Shown here piece after piece: positions 25,273-37,201 of a stretch of 64,000 nucleotides of DNA. The DNA lies in contig NC_067123.1 of assembly GCF_021347895.1 (NCBI RefSeq), positions 34,831,571 through 34,895,570 on the forward strand, written 5' to 3'. The translations under genes and the position numbers were made by a program. How positions within the stretch are numbered: the first letter of the stretch is position 1; each line of letters starts with the position of its first letter. This stretch comes from Acanthochromis polyacanthus (lineage: Eukaryota > Chordata > Actinopteri > Pomacentridae). Below the pieces are notes generated by a model. It did not search any database and was not told where the DNA came from. It saw only the letters and a program-made list of their open reading frames with translations.

Positions 25273-28200
25273 AACATTTAAAGAGTCTGAATAAATGCAA
25301 GTAAATAAAAAAGTAGTTTACATAGAGATTAGCCTGCCAAAGGAGAAAGATAAATGTACTCTCAATCAAATAAGTCTAAAAGTTTTAACTGACTCTTGAG
25401 TAAAGATCTTAACTTGCAAATTATATTGAAGATATATAGTAGTTGTATATATCTAAATATCTTTGATCAGCGACATGCAATTTCTGATACTACCACGAAT
25501 GTATACAAAAAGCTGCATTAATATAATTTCGTACACAGCACTTCTGGAAACAAATTGTTTTCTTCTAAACTTAAGTTTAAAAATTCTTTTTTCAAAACAC
25601 CGAAAGGACATCAGGACAGGAAAATCCTCAGGGTGTACGTAAATATAGAAAATAGCCAACACTAAGATGACGAGTTTGTACATGGAATTGCTGTTGGAGG
25701 TACTTTTTAATATGAAGGTAAGTTTATCTATGTAAAACAAAAAAACAAAATGCATATAAGGAAAATGAAAAGGGTGAAAAAAATGATAGACACGTTTAGA
25801 TAATGCTTCCACACAGTGCACTGCACAGTTCAACTGGCAAAATCCAGTCATGCTTTGTGATAGTAGAAGTTAAGCAGGCCTAGTTTGCTCACCATTCAAA
25901 ATTCAGCTCATGCATACTGGTAAAACAATGTGGTGAAAAAAACAAACAAAAGACAGTTTTAAATGTAGGAATTTTGCTTTCTGACACTTAATTTAAAATT
26001 TAATTCACACTCAAATGACAAGTCTTGAAATTTGTGCAAACATGTGGCTCAATTAAGAGACGCAGGCCATCATTAAAAGAACCAAAGCCAGGGAACCACA
26101 GTGACAAATTCTCCCTCCAATCCTTACCAGGGCTTCCTATCCAGGTCAATACACACAGGCGCCACAGTGCAAACAGCCCAGGACACACCATGTAAAGTGA
26201 CTCTACAATCCTCCATTCCCCACCCTCCTCTCGGACACAACTCGCCCTTAACAACAAGCATTGATTTTTTTTTTTCCCTGATGAGGATCTGGCCGGCATT
26301 TAATCTAACATTGTAGCCTCCTGCTGTAGGACACGGCTGAGCATGTCATGCTAATCAATTGGTCACCGCAACCAGGGTAAGTTGAGCACTTATCTTTACC
26401 TCTGTTGATGAGAAGTAAGTCGCTGTGACCAAGGATGTGTTGAAAATCTGTCTATGTCATATGGTACAAAATCACATATGTCGACAATTGCATTTATTAG
26501 TTTTAACACAACCCATGTATCCTTGTTTTTTATCATCCAAGGGCAAAGAAGATCCGGATTAAATTGGAAGCCTCCAAGCCAAATAATTTACATTCAGTCA
26601 CTGCTCATCAAGGCTCTATACTATGTTGGACTAAGTACACCATCAAACCTCTTGACTGGCTCATTGTTTACAGAGATCTGACTTGACCAATGGTGTGATC
26701 AAAACACTGTTAGGTGTCTTCCCATAATCCCCTTCTTTGGCTACTACAAACCCTCTTTAGGCAAGGACATATTAAATACTGCTATATGCAAATGGCTTGC
26801 ATGAAATTTGCATTTTTAAGTATTTCCAGCCCCTCTGATTCATCGGATTCCTTGGGCACGCTGATCACAGATTCATGCAAGCCACTGTCAATCACATTTC
26901 AGCATTCATATGCATTTAACAATAACTCGGGAATGTGTGTAAATTCAATTACGCGTTGAGCGAATTCATTTCCATATGGGATAAAAATGTGTTTCTTGAA
27001 GCTACCTTCACCATCTGTGTGTCGGCTTCAGTTAAACATATTAAGGCTGCTTATTAATCTAAATGTAAGAATCTGGTTTCGTCAGCAATTGAAAGGTGTG
27101 TGTTTTTTTTTTTTACTACGAATGCACAACTCTTCCTTAATACCCCACCACTGTAACATTACTTTAGTTCTGAATATTATGTGGCACAGAATGAAACTGA
27201 AGGAAAGCAGAAACATAAAATGCATAAAAAAATAAAGGATATGTATATATGCTGCACAGACACTTATTTTTCTTATTTGTTCACCCTGATTCGAGCAATA
27301 ACCAGAGTGTAAAACATAAAACGCCATAAAAACATTTTATCTAGGTCTCCGTTTCATCGCTACATGAATAAATAACCAACGTATAGACTGCATCCCTATT
27401 GTATATCAAACACAGCCAAGATTATATGTGACAAGGCTGGCAATTAACAATTTCTCTCACTCTGAATTCAAACCATAAAAAAAGATGATCAAGGCTAGTT
27501 GATATCCACAGACTATGCATAATTTATATGGCTGGTACAAAATACCGTTCTGTTGCAGTTCTGTTCATTCACTCGACTAATTCATTGAAATAAAGCGTCC
27601 CAAAGGGGTATCCGTGTAATCAAGCCTAATCCCAGATTGATTTGAGAGCAGCTGAAGACAGAAAGCTGGAGAAATCTGGGAAAGCTCTCCGTCACAGGAG
27701 GAAGACTGCGGGAAGCTGGTGATCACAAGAAACAGTTTAGAGGCTCCGGTTTCAAATGAGAGGATAATAAAACGGCATTGGGAGAGAAAAAAAAAAAATG
27801 TTAGTTTACAAAAGAATGAAAAGTGACGATTGTTTTAACTTCAAATTCTGAGTTTCAAAGATGAAAATATTAAGTATTGCTGAGTTATTCCTTTTAATAT
27901 CTTAAAAAAAAAAAAGCATTACCTCGGTGTGTTTGAAACATTTGCTGCTTGTGTTGACCTCTTGCATATCAGCAGTTCAACCCGATGTGATTGCGGTGTG
28001 CACAGGTTTGTGCTCATTTATTCTGCTACTACTGAAGCTGCCTCAAAGCAACCAAAGGAAAGCTGAGATTCCAGGATAGTGACAGAAAAACACACACACA
28101 AAAATCAAGCCAAAGAAAGCATGGGGCTTCTTTTGGTGATTGCAGATATGGCAGACAATGAAAGCAGTGAGAAGACAAACATACGTTACAGTCATACGGT

Positions 28201-29172
28201 AAATCTTGTGATGTTAGGTAACCTGCATTTCAGAGCTAAAGAGATGAAGTGTAAGATATACAGAGATGGAGCGGCTGTCCAAGACATGCAATGTTAATAT
28301 ATGACTTATTAAAGAACATACTGAAGTACTGCAATTTCAAATAAATGCTAAACAGTTAGACGTGAAACATAACTACACTCTTAAATCTGCAACGTCAACC
28401 TAGTCTCAAATGACCTTTTCTCTCCATTAGTGTAGCAGTGGGGACAAATTATGGTCTCCGTCTTTGTCTTCGCTGCAATTACCCCTTGACACGCTCTCCT
28501 CTACACTCGCATGGCTACACAAGGGCCCTGCACACGGAAGGACTTCTCGAGGAGCCTCGCTGCATCATTATCCTTTCCCACGGACCCTGCAGCCTCAGCT
28601 TGTCCCACTTTGACCAACTCACAACGGGCTTCGTGTTCCTCTACGTCACCCACACAGAGGGCAGAATTTAAAAGGTTTAAAGGAAGGTGGTGCTGAATTT
28701 AAAGAGGAAGAAAGTCAAAGCCAAGTAAAAGACACTCACAACCCGGTTTTTCTTTTCTGTGGCAATTCTATTCAGCATTTGCAGAATAAAAATATGATGT
28801 TAGAAGAAAGAAGCAGTCAGTGCTCATGATGAAGTGCAAGTATGAACAAGATCTTGCTTCAGATTGGGTGTACTTATTCTAAAAGATATGTGCTACATTT
28901 AAAATGGAAGAATTTGTAAGTATCAAAGGTCATAAAGTTCCATTTATAAACAATAAAAACCCAAAGCAAATGTAAAATAATCATGTAATCCTTAATACAT
29001 GATTAATTTACTTTTCTTTGCAGATATGTTTTGTAGTACTGATCATATGTACGTAGATATATATTCATTTATTTTATACATTCACGAAATTCAATAATTT
29101 TCACAGATGTTACCACAAGCCAACACTTCCTGGAGCAAACTGCTTACTGGAATAGTTTAGGAGAGGTCCGCT

Positions 29173-29187
29173 GGCGCCATCTACTGA
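29173..29187 (-). promoter_or_regulatory. CTCF-like motif
   Basis: Read on the minus strand, TCAGTAGATGGCGCC matches the CTCF core with one mismatch at the first position. It lies just left of the hAT relic. Confidence 0.35.
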
Positions 29188-29409
29188 TGTCCTACAGCTA
29201 ATACAATTAAATATGATGGCAACCTCATGGTAACCATACCAGCTATAAGATGCTGAAACAATAAAGCAGAGAAAGCTTTCAGAACAAGAAAAGAAAACAA
29301 AATCACATCTTAGTTCATGAACTTAATGTGATGATTTTATTTACCTGTAGAACAATGTGTGTGTAGAGGATTTTTTTTTTTTCTGCTGATATCCTAAGTG
29401 TGTTTCTAT

Positions 29410-30239
29410 GATGATGGGAAGTTCAGAAACCCGGTTCCCAAACAAGAACCAGCTCTTTCAGCTCCTAATTTAGTATTATTGTAGCCTCGTGTTTTAGCCT
29501 AACCTAGCAAATATGAAGCATTTATGTCTGGAAAAACCCTTTTAAATTCAGTGTTTTTAATCAGAAGCCTCATAATTGCATCATTCTGTGCATTTGTTCC
29601 GTTACAAAAACAAACCCACAGAACCAAACTCAGTCTTCCAACAGTATAAATGTCCTCAGTGCAGGTTCAGAAAAACCAGATGCCTGAGCTTGGATGATCT
29701 GATGCGACTTCTTTCAGTGAGTATCTGCCCTGTTTTTGAGAAGATTCTCTCAGATGGAACAGAAGTTGCCACAATACAATCTTCCCTCCACCACCTTCAC
29801 CAGGCGTGGAAGACTGAGGTGTTGGCCTGCCACCAGCTCAGTGGGTCATCTGCTCATTGGATGAGGGGCTCCTCAAGATATGATCTCAGATCTCATATGA
29901 TGCAGCATCTCCTGTAGCTCTTTCATCAAAGAGCCTCCACACAGCAGAGGTTTGTAGTTCCTCCTCCACTCTGCTCTCTAATGGTGGAGGTGGCTGGCTG
30001 CTGGGGGACATTTTGCTGCCGAGTGAGTGGGGACAAGAGGCTATATCTGACTCAGCGTCCCCATCTCTGCCATCACTGAATGGTATGATGCCATGTCCTC
30101 ACATGTGATTGGCTACATGGTTGCCATGCTGTTGATCAAAACAAGGTTCTGCTGTAAACGTTTGGATTCGGCTCTCACTCGATGGGAGTTGGTTCTTCTG
30201 ATTCACTACAAAGCATCAGCTCTTAGAGCCACATCACTA
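29410..30239 (-). mobile_element. Decayed hAT element with transposase relic
   Basis: The left end reads GATGATGGGAAGTTC and the right end, reversed, reads TAGTGATGTGGCTC, both like fish hAT termini. They are flanked by imperfect 8-bp duplications (gtttctat at 29402-29409 and gtttgtag at 30240-30247, 6 of 8 matching). On the minus strand, about 29640 to 29990 gives fragments of the hAT C-terminal dimerisation domain: AVWRLFDERATGDA, DDPLSWWQAN, VATSVPSERIFSKTGQ and RSSKLRHLVFLNL. Stops and at least two frame changes separate them. The N-terminal zinc finger and most of the catalytic core are missing, so it is a non-autonomous remnant. Confidence 0.75.
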
Positions 30240-30735
30240 GTTTGTAGGTCTTAAAACAGATTCCCAGTACTAATGCACCTCAGGCATTTTGGTCTGAAAG
30301 GCATGCAACTCCTGAAACTGTCCTTCCACTTTATCTCTTAAACTAAAGTCCACCTGTTCTGATTTTCACTTTTTAATTGCTAAAATGTGCCTCATTAGTG
30401 CATGAAACTACTCAATATTCCAACAACATATTCTTGGCTATCACTGGCTTTTATAAAAATTCAAACATATACACTCAAACACAGCATGTATTGGCAGCAC
30501 ACTGTAGAGTCTGCTAGTTCTGGCAGGGGGATGTTTCATAGGTCATCTGGCTCCATCTACTGATCACACAGTGTAGAAAAACTGAAGAAAATCAAGGGCA
30601 ACTAAACAGCGCAAATTTAACCAGGACTCTAATTTTTCCACTTTGTTTCTTCAAAGCAGTTTCTAATTATCTTCATTCTAAAAACCTATTTTTACTCATA
30701 TTTGGATCACAGATGATAGAAAACAGGACAGATTT

Positions 30736-30910
30736 AAAAAAAAAAAAAAAAAAAGACATGAGAAGTGTGGATCTTCATCTAGGCCCTGGCAAAACTACAA
30801 CATCAATTAGTTTTAGAAAATTTGATCATAAAGAACAAAGAGGAAAAAAAAAAAAAATAACATGTTGGAAATCTTCACCATGTCTTCCAAAAAAAAAAAA
30901 AAAAAAAAAA
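30736..30910. repeat. Cluster of three A runs
   Basis: A19 (30736-30754), A14 (30844-30857) and A22 (30889-30910) lie within 175 bp. They may be tails or slippage products; no retroelement body was recognised. Confidence 0.8.
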
Positions 30911-31023
30911 GGGACTTGGTCAGACATTTCTAGCAGGTGAAAAATGTGCCGTTGTAAAATGGCTCAATTTTGTTTTGCATCGTCATGTCAGTTCCATCAA
31001 ATTTAAGGCATGAGAGTTCAACT

Positions 31024-31038
31024 GGCACCATCTAGTGG
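31024..31038 (-). promoter_or_regulatory. CTCF-like motif
   Basis: On the minus strand, CCACTAGATGGTGCC matches the CTCF core completely. Same orientation as the 29173 motif; a weaker match (TCAGTAGATGGAGCC) lies between them at 30549-30563. Confidence 0.4.
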
Positions 31039-31869
31039 CAACATCAGGCAACAAAAAAAGAGGCAAGAAGTGACATGGAAAACCTTATATCGACTGCTGA
31101 ATCCAAGTACTTCTACTGATACTGGGCTAATTATCCTTAGTGACTGACTTTAGGTCACACCTCAGACAAATGAGAAAAAGCAACAAAAGATCCAATTTTA
31201 GTTAAACGATTGTAAAAGTCCATATCTCTGTCACAATGTGCATCAATAGAGATTTGAAATTGAGAAGCATCACTACTTTTAAACACAGAAATGAGAGTCG
31301 AAAAGGAACAAACACCTTCTCATGTCAGTCTGTCTTCTAGCCATTACACCCACGGACACAGCGAAAAAGAAGAAATACACACTCCCTACAGCTCTGGACT
31401 CTCAAAGTCTCAGCATAGCTGCAGGTTACTCCAGTTCTCAAAAGAAGATGTGCAGCCAGCCTCCTTCACCTCAACATGCAACCATTGCAGGGACACCACA
31501 TCCCAGCTATTGAAACTGGAAGCTTAGCATTTTAAAAAGGCCAAACAAGGTAAACCTGCATTTTTGTAATTAACATTAAAGCACACAAGGTTTTTGCTAC
31601 TGAATTACATTTGCAAAATAAATGCATATATGTTTGGCAATCACTTTTCATTCAGACCTGTTTTCACAACCGTTCACTACCACCAGCTTTTCATTTTGTA
31701 CAAAAAGCTTGTTCATTAGAAATACTGCTAGTAATTTAAAAAAAAAAATCTATACTGGCTCAGGTACATGGCTCTATGTATTTATAATCATCATCCAAAA
31801 TTAATTTGATGCACAAAACCTCAACTTCGTCAATCCTAATATGGCTTCTCTGACCTTAACTAAACTGAA

Positions 31870-32880
31870 TGAGAGTCCAACTTGACTGTCCATGTAGTGG
31901 TTGTGGTACAAATACTCGTTTACTCTGCTTAAAGTCTTAAGCATGAATCAGGTGCTTATTATAAATAAAATCAGGCTTTTCACAGGTTCTGTTTTTCTTA
32001 GCATCCTCACTGCCTCATTGCAATCACCCACTAACTAGCAAACAACAATCTAAAACAATACCAGTCTGCATTTTGTTTTCCTAATACCCACTTCTGCTGG
32101 AGAAAGTCAAACCAGCAGTCTGAGGATGCATCAACAAATAAATACAGGATTTCCAATGACTGCCACAATGAATATGGGAGTTTAAGGAGTTCATCTCAGA
32201 GTGACATGGCTACACACTATATATTTTCCTCTGGTAAACAAATGACTATAAAAGAAAAAAAAAACAACAGTTTGCATTCTTTAAAAACAACTTTTTATAG
32301 TCTCAGTGTCTGCAATATATTACACATGAAAACTGCATTTTCCTTTCCTATTACCTGCTGCATCAGCAAAATATAACACTGGATTCCCACTGATAAGGAC
32401 CTCCACAATGAATGAGAAAGTGTACGGAGCTCATCTCAAGGTGAGATGTCGATATGGTATTTTTATATATATTTTTGCACAGTTTTTCCAGTAGTTCACC
32501 CCTGTGGCCAAGTTTGCATCAACACAAGACTGTTTACATGTAGACATTGTGATATACAAGTTTAAAGTTTCACCCAGGCTTGAATTAACCCGATTACTGC
32601 ACCTTAAGGTGAGATAGCTACAGTGCATTTCTACATAATCTCTGCACTTTGTCCATGCAGTAGTTATCCAATCACATTTGACTGATTCTATGTAGAGGTT
32701 GCAATACAAATTTGAACTCAGGTTAACAGTTTAAGCCAGGCTTTTATTAGCTTGATTACTTAGCTATAATACACTTGAACCAAAACAAGCTTTTTCTGTC
32801 AACAACAATCAGTTTTTCTGAGGATCCTCACTGCACCAGCCAAGTATCAAACATATTGCAACTAATAATACCAGCAGAGC
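31870..32880. repeat. Degenerate tandem repeats of a 150-300 bp unit
   Basis: Recurring blocks include aaaactgcattttcctttcc / tctgcattttgttttccta, ggattcccactgataagga / ggatttccaatgactgcca, gttcatctcagagtgacatg / gctcatctcaaggtgagat, and tcctcactgc. They appear at least two to three times here, in the same orientation. A further copy is at 35951-36175. Not recognised as a named family; no coding capacity. Confidence 0.6.
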
Positions 32881-33087
32881 CATACATCCATATAGTTATT
32901 TTTGACCATACAGGAGGCAAAATTGAACCTTTAGCTACAGAGTAAATCCAAGTCAGTGAAGGCTTAATGATTTTAAACAGCAGAACACCACAAACCACTG
33001 CCTACAAACAGCTACTTAATTCTTGCAGAGTCAACCAAAGCACCGCTCTAGTTTACAGACACAGTCCAGGACCAGGTGTGACAAACA

Positions 33088-33103
33088 GCAGCAGGTGGCG
33101 CAG
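33088..33103 (+). promoter_or_regulatory. CTCF-like motif
   Basis: GCAGCAGGTGGCGCAG agrees with the vertebrate CTCF core (CCASYAGRKGGCRS) at all but the first position. Plus orientation. Confidence 0.4.
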
Positions 33104-33179
33104 AAAAAAGAAAAACAAGAAAATACGTTCACAGCTTTAGCCAACAGCAACAGAAGACAACACGTCAAACAAAACTCAC

Positions 33180-33393
33180 CATTTTGACGATAAGCCCACT
33201 TCGGAAAGGAAAACACACCCGCTGCAAGTAGAGGCGGTGGTTTCATCAACGCTGACAGCTCGGAGGCCTTTGCAGAAGAAACGCCACCAGCTTTAAAGTC
33301 GTCATTTTGGAAACTGAAAATAACGTGAGTATCGTTCATTCCGTGCCTCTCAGTCGTCCACTTTTTACCTGCGAGGACCTGAGAAGTCGTCAT
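33180..33393 (-). CDS. Unassigned candidate first coding exon
   Basis: A minus-strand ATG at 33391-33393 is preceded in frame by a TAA. It opens a frame of 71 codons (MTTSQVLAGKKWTTERHG at the start, FSFPKWAYRQN at the end) that reaches a good splice donor, AAATG/gtgagt. The segment is richer in CpG than its surroundings, as a promoter-proximal exon might be. I do not recognise the protein and found no following exon to the left, where degenerate repeats lie. It could equally be a lncRNA exon or a chance frame. Confidence 0.25.
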
Positions 33394-33399
33394 TTCAGC

Positions 33400-35950
33400 T
33401 GGAATAGCTGTGTGTTAAAACCTCAGGTAATAGTAGTCCAGGTGTTGCAGATAAACGATGATGATGACTAACAGGTGTGCTACTACAAACTGAAAAAAAA
33501 AAATACTCAGAAAAAAAAAATTCTCCCAGAAAAACCTCAAGGTGGCGCGCAAAAACCAAAAAGCCATGACTGAACTTCAGAAATTCTTTTAAAAATTGAA
33601 TTAAATTCTATCATGCTGTTGTTGCAGTCGAAATGTATGTCAGTTTGAGAGTTTAGAGGTAACTAATTAAATGATGCCTATAGACTAATGCAGGCACAAT
33701 TAACTTTTTAACCTCAAAATAGTCCAGGAGATGCTGGTGTGTTAGAGGGGAAAAGTTTCACCGAAAGGCAAAACATTCATAGTTTCAATTCTGAAAATTG
33801 TGTCCATGTGTGATGATAATTTATAGCCAATTATATCACAATAATGTGTTTTTATTATGCTACCAGGCATATATGGTATTTAATTTAAAAGAGGTCACAT
33901 TCTGTATGTGAATATTAATATGCACAGCAGTATCAATGCTGCAAATGTAAAAATAACATAAATAACAACATTTTGACTTCAACCACAGGGATGTCCAGTC
34001 AGATTCTCCCCCAAATTTATCCATGTAGCAATAACGATAATAATAATAATTATAATAACTTGATCTATATAGAACCCTTAAGAACAGCATTCACACAGTG
34101 CTTTGACAGTTAAAACATACAACAGAAACAATCAAATAAGCTACAGGAGACAAGTCAGAGCAGTCAATCAAAAATAAATAGTCAAAATGACAATAGATTA
34201 AATGAATAATTAGCTAGATTAGCATGGAACTTAAACAAGGGAATTGGCAGTTTGAAAATTAAACATGATTTAGGGTTAAAATTAAATGTCAAAAAGTAGA
34301 GAATTAAAGAATTACAGAGAGATGACATCACACCAAAGAACCAGGCAGCTAAAAGTAAAATAAAACAAAAGAGAACATCTAAAATAAACAGAACATCATA
34401 TTTAATAAAACACTGTATAAGTGAAACATTTTTTAAATGAATAATCGTGTAGTCTACAGTGTAATCAGGCCTGACATTTGCTGATTGTAGGCAATACTAC
34501 AGTATTGTTTCTATAATTTAGGGTGCGTGTGTGATTATGTCCTAATGTTTATTTTGAAATTACACTACAATGAACATGATTTACAAATGAGTTTATTTAT
34601 ATAAAATAAACTTTTTCTTTTGCTGTTATCCTGTGGCTGTAGTGTTTAAAACCTAATTAATTTTGATGCATTAAGAGCGCTTCACACACAATATAAGAGC
34701 TGTCGTCACTGTTTAAGGTGGAAAACTGCATTATACAGTAGAACTGGTAGTTTGAATTATTCCATTTGCTGTGGTTATAATGTAGGGACACATAGCAGGT
34801 GAAATAATGCTGAGACATAAGGATAATTGCTCCAAGTCATTTTCTTTGGTTAGTGATCACTTTATGGCAGAACACCTGAAATGATATTCATATTCAATAG
34901 TCTAAATCAGTTTGTACAAAATTTAACTGATGTATCAAACTTTTATGCAATTTGCAAAAATTAAGCAAGCAGGATGATCTTTCTTAGCTATGAAAATACG
35001 ATGAAATTTAAGATATTTATTAAACAATGACAAGGTTCATTATTAGGTTGCTGCTGTGGATCTTTATTATATACCATGATCTTCATTTGCAGATTGATTT
35101 TGCACAGTTAACATAGAATTAGGTCCCTAAATTGTAACGTTCAGGACTTAGCAAATGTAGATTAAGGCCATTGCTTCCACTGTCGAGGATGAACCTCAGA
35201 GAGAAATGGAGTCATTAGCTCAAATGCTAAAATGTAAGAAGAGTCGTTTGAAGGAGCGATGACAATTCAAATCAGAATTTAGTACTTTGGCTTTGGTACA
35301 AGAACTTATTTTTCCATCACTGATCCGATGAGCTGCATTTTTCTTTCTCTCTCTTTTCTCCGCTTGCAGTGTGTTAAACAATATAGTCTTTTTTGCATTA
35401 GAATGGCATGGTTAAATCTGAAAATCTCTGAGGCTCGCTATCTCCCAAAATATAGGACAAAGCAGGCTTATGTGCTGAGTGTGCTTACGTTTAGGTGTGG
35501 GTGAGGGCTGTTCTGTGCTGAAAACAGAGCAAAATCACAGGCATTCACCTAAACTGTGACTCTGTACTATGAATGACGAAAAGGGGCAACATTCTGATGT
35601 ACATGTTAAAAATTTGCTGTATAATGTGAACAGCAAAGTCTAAACATGTATCAGTGACAGACTTAGAAATCTTTCTTTTTTACTGTTATTCAAAAGCAAT
35701 AGCTAGTTGGCCAGCATACTATACCTGGTACCTGCTCATGTCTCTTCAGGTCACCCATGTCAACAATTGTTAAACTCGCTGTGCTTTTTCTGGACATGAC
35801 CTTCTCATTTTGCCATCTAATGTCTCTGCATAGTTGAACAAAATGTTCAGGGCTTGCCGGTAGCCGTAAATGCCGCCCTGCTCTGCCTGGTTCCTATGAC
35901 CAGTTCAATGTCAGGCCAAGACATGATTTCTATAAATACGAATCACTCTT
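33400..35950. other. Gene-free AT-rich stretch
   Basis: No coding exon, element ends or RNA gene seen; a short TAA-rich patch lies at 34030-34062. Confidence 0.6.
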
Positions 35951-36175
35951 TTATAATCTCAGGGTCTATAGTATCTGTTGCACATGAACACTGCATTTTG
36001 CTTTCCTATTACCTGCTTCTGTTGCAGAAAGTCACAGCAGCAGTCAGAGGGGCAGCAGCAAAACATAATGCTGGATTCCCACTGATAAGGACTTTCACAA
36101 TGAATGGAAGAAGTTTCAGGGAGTTCATCTCAAGGTGAGATAGCAACACTGGATTTATTTATATATATTTGTGCC
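35951..36175. repeat. Outlying copy of the 32-kb repeat unit
   Basis: It shares gcacatgaacactgcatttt, ggattcccactgataagga, cacaatgaatg and gttcatctcaaggtgagata with the copy at 32295-32490, in the same order and orientation, about 3.6 kb away. Confidence 0.65.
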
Positions 36176-36534
36176 ATTTGTGCCTGCAGTATTTCCCCTG
36201 TAAGGTATTCCCTGACTTTGAAACTACTTTTCCAGCTACATTTTTAACTCAAAGCAATCCATATTACATTTCTCTACAACCTGAGACTTAATCCTACATA
36301 TTTATAAGCTGTGACTCTTGTGTACATTCCTTATAAATAAAAAGCTGATCTTGTGTGTACCTGATGATTCAGTTTACAGAAGGTTACAAAAAAAAAGACA
36401 AGAAAGGAAAACACACTTTTTACAAAAGCAATTAGCCTTTTTTAATTTTACATTGCATTGAAAATTTACATAATAGATTCATACATTTTACAAATAATTT
36501 CATCATAAAAATATATTTCTGTACAAAACACTTT

Positions 36535-36540
36535 TTTATT
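36535..36540 (-). other. Candidate polyadenylation signal AATAAA
   Basis: AATAAA is read on the minus strand. About 90 to 110 nt further on there is a T/GT-rich stretch (reading gtaaaaagtgtgttttcc on the minus strand), which could act as a downstream element. It would end a 3' UTR of about 4.5 kb. A match to AATAAA in AT-rich sequence is weak evidence alone. Confidence 0.3.
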
Positions 36541-36706
36541 CTATATTTCATCTTTTTTTTTTTTTCAAATGGTGAATATTTCCAATGTCCCCAGGCAGGA
36601 ACGGCTTTAAGTCTTTCAAATCACATGGGGTCTTATTGCGGTCAGTCAGTAGGAAAAGCTTGTGGCAAAATAGACTGAAGCTTAGAAAAAAATGACCTCT
36701 GATGGA

Positions 36707-36727
36707 GGGGGGGGGGGGGGGGGGGGG
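36707..36727. repeat. G21 homopolymer
   Basis: Twenty-one consecutive G on the plus strand, giving C21 in the CSMD transcript if the 3' UTR extends this far. The flank contains GT and CAA short repeats. Confidence 0.9.
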
Positions 36728-37195
36728 AGCGCTGGAGCAGGTTGTGTGTTCGTATGTATGTGCGTGTGTGTGTTGGTGTAGATGACAGGGAGGGTCCCGT
36801 AGTTTTTGGTAGGCACTGTGTCAGATTCATACTGAAAAAAAACAACAACAGTAACAACAACAACAACAGCGGCGGCAACAATCAATCCAAAACTGTAAGA
36901 AGAAACAATGTCACCATAGCGATGCAGTGCGGGACAGTCACGGCGTGGATAAACAAGGAAGCTACCGTTGCTTTTTAAATCAGTAATGACTTTTAAAAGA
37001 AGTTTTTCTGTTAGCTGGTTGCAGCCGGTGCCTGTGGTCACAGCAGCAGGGGGTCATAAAACAAAGTTGATGTTTTCGCTCACCCTGGCACACAGACTCA
37101 TTAAAAAGTACAGTTATTCATCATGCGTGGGACCCAAACTTGCTAAATTCAGCTTCTCACTCTTTAAACCAGACTCTTCAAAACAAAACACGTGC

Positions 37196-37201
37196 TTTAT
37201 T
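37196..37201 (-). other. Candidate polyadenylation signal AATAAA
   Basis: AATAAA on the minus strand, 3.8 kb downstream of the stop codon. It is an alternative to the 36535 site, with no clear GT-rich element seen after it. Confidence 0.25.

Larger units (their letters stand above)
9890..29400. other. Long gene-free stretch
   Basis: About 19.5 kb without a recognisable coding exon. It contains decayed fish repeats, microsatellites and homopolymers. A few more GC-balanced patches (about 13600-13950, 26740-26960, 27540-27700) look less random, with homeodomain-type words, and may be conserved non-coding elements. Short open frames in it showed no recognisable domain. Confidence 0.55.

Noticed and set aside
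29576..29917. Plus-strand open frame of 113 codons with a Cys pair (KCPQC)
   Set aside because: It is antisense to a recognisable hAT transposase relic; the apparent zinc-finger look is accidental.
37037..37060. Possible CTCF motif (cagcagggggtcat)
   Set aside because: The second half departs from the core, weaker than the sites reported.
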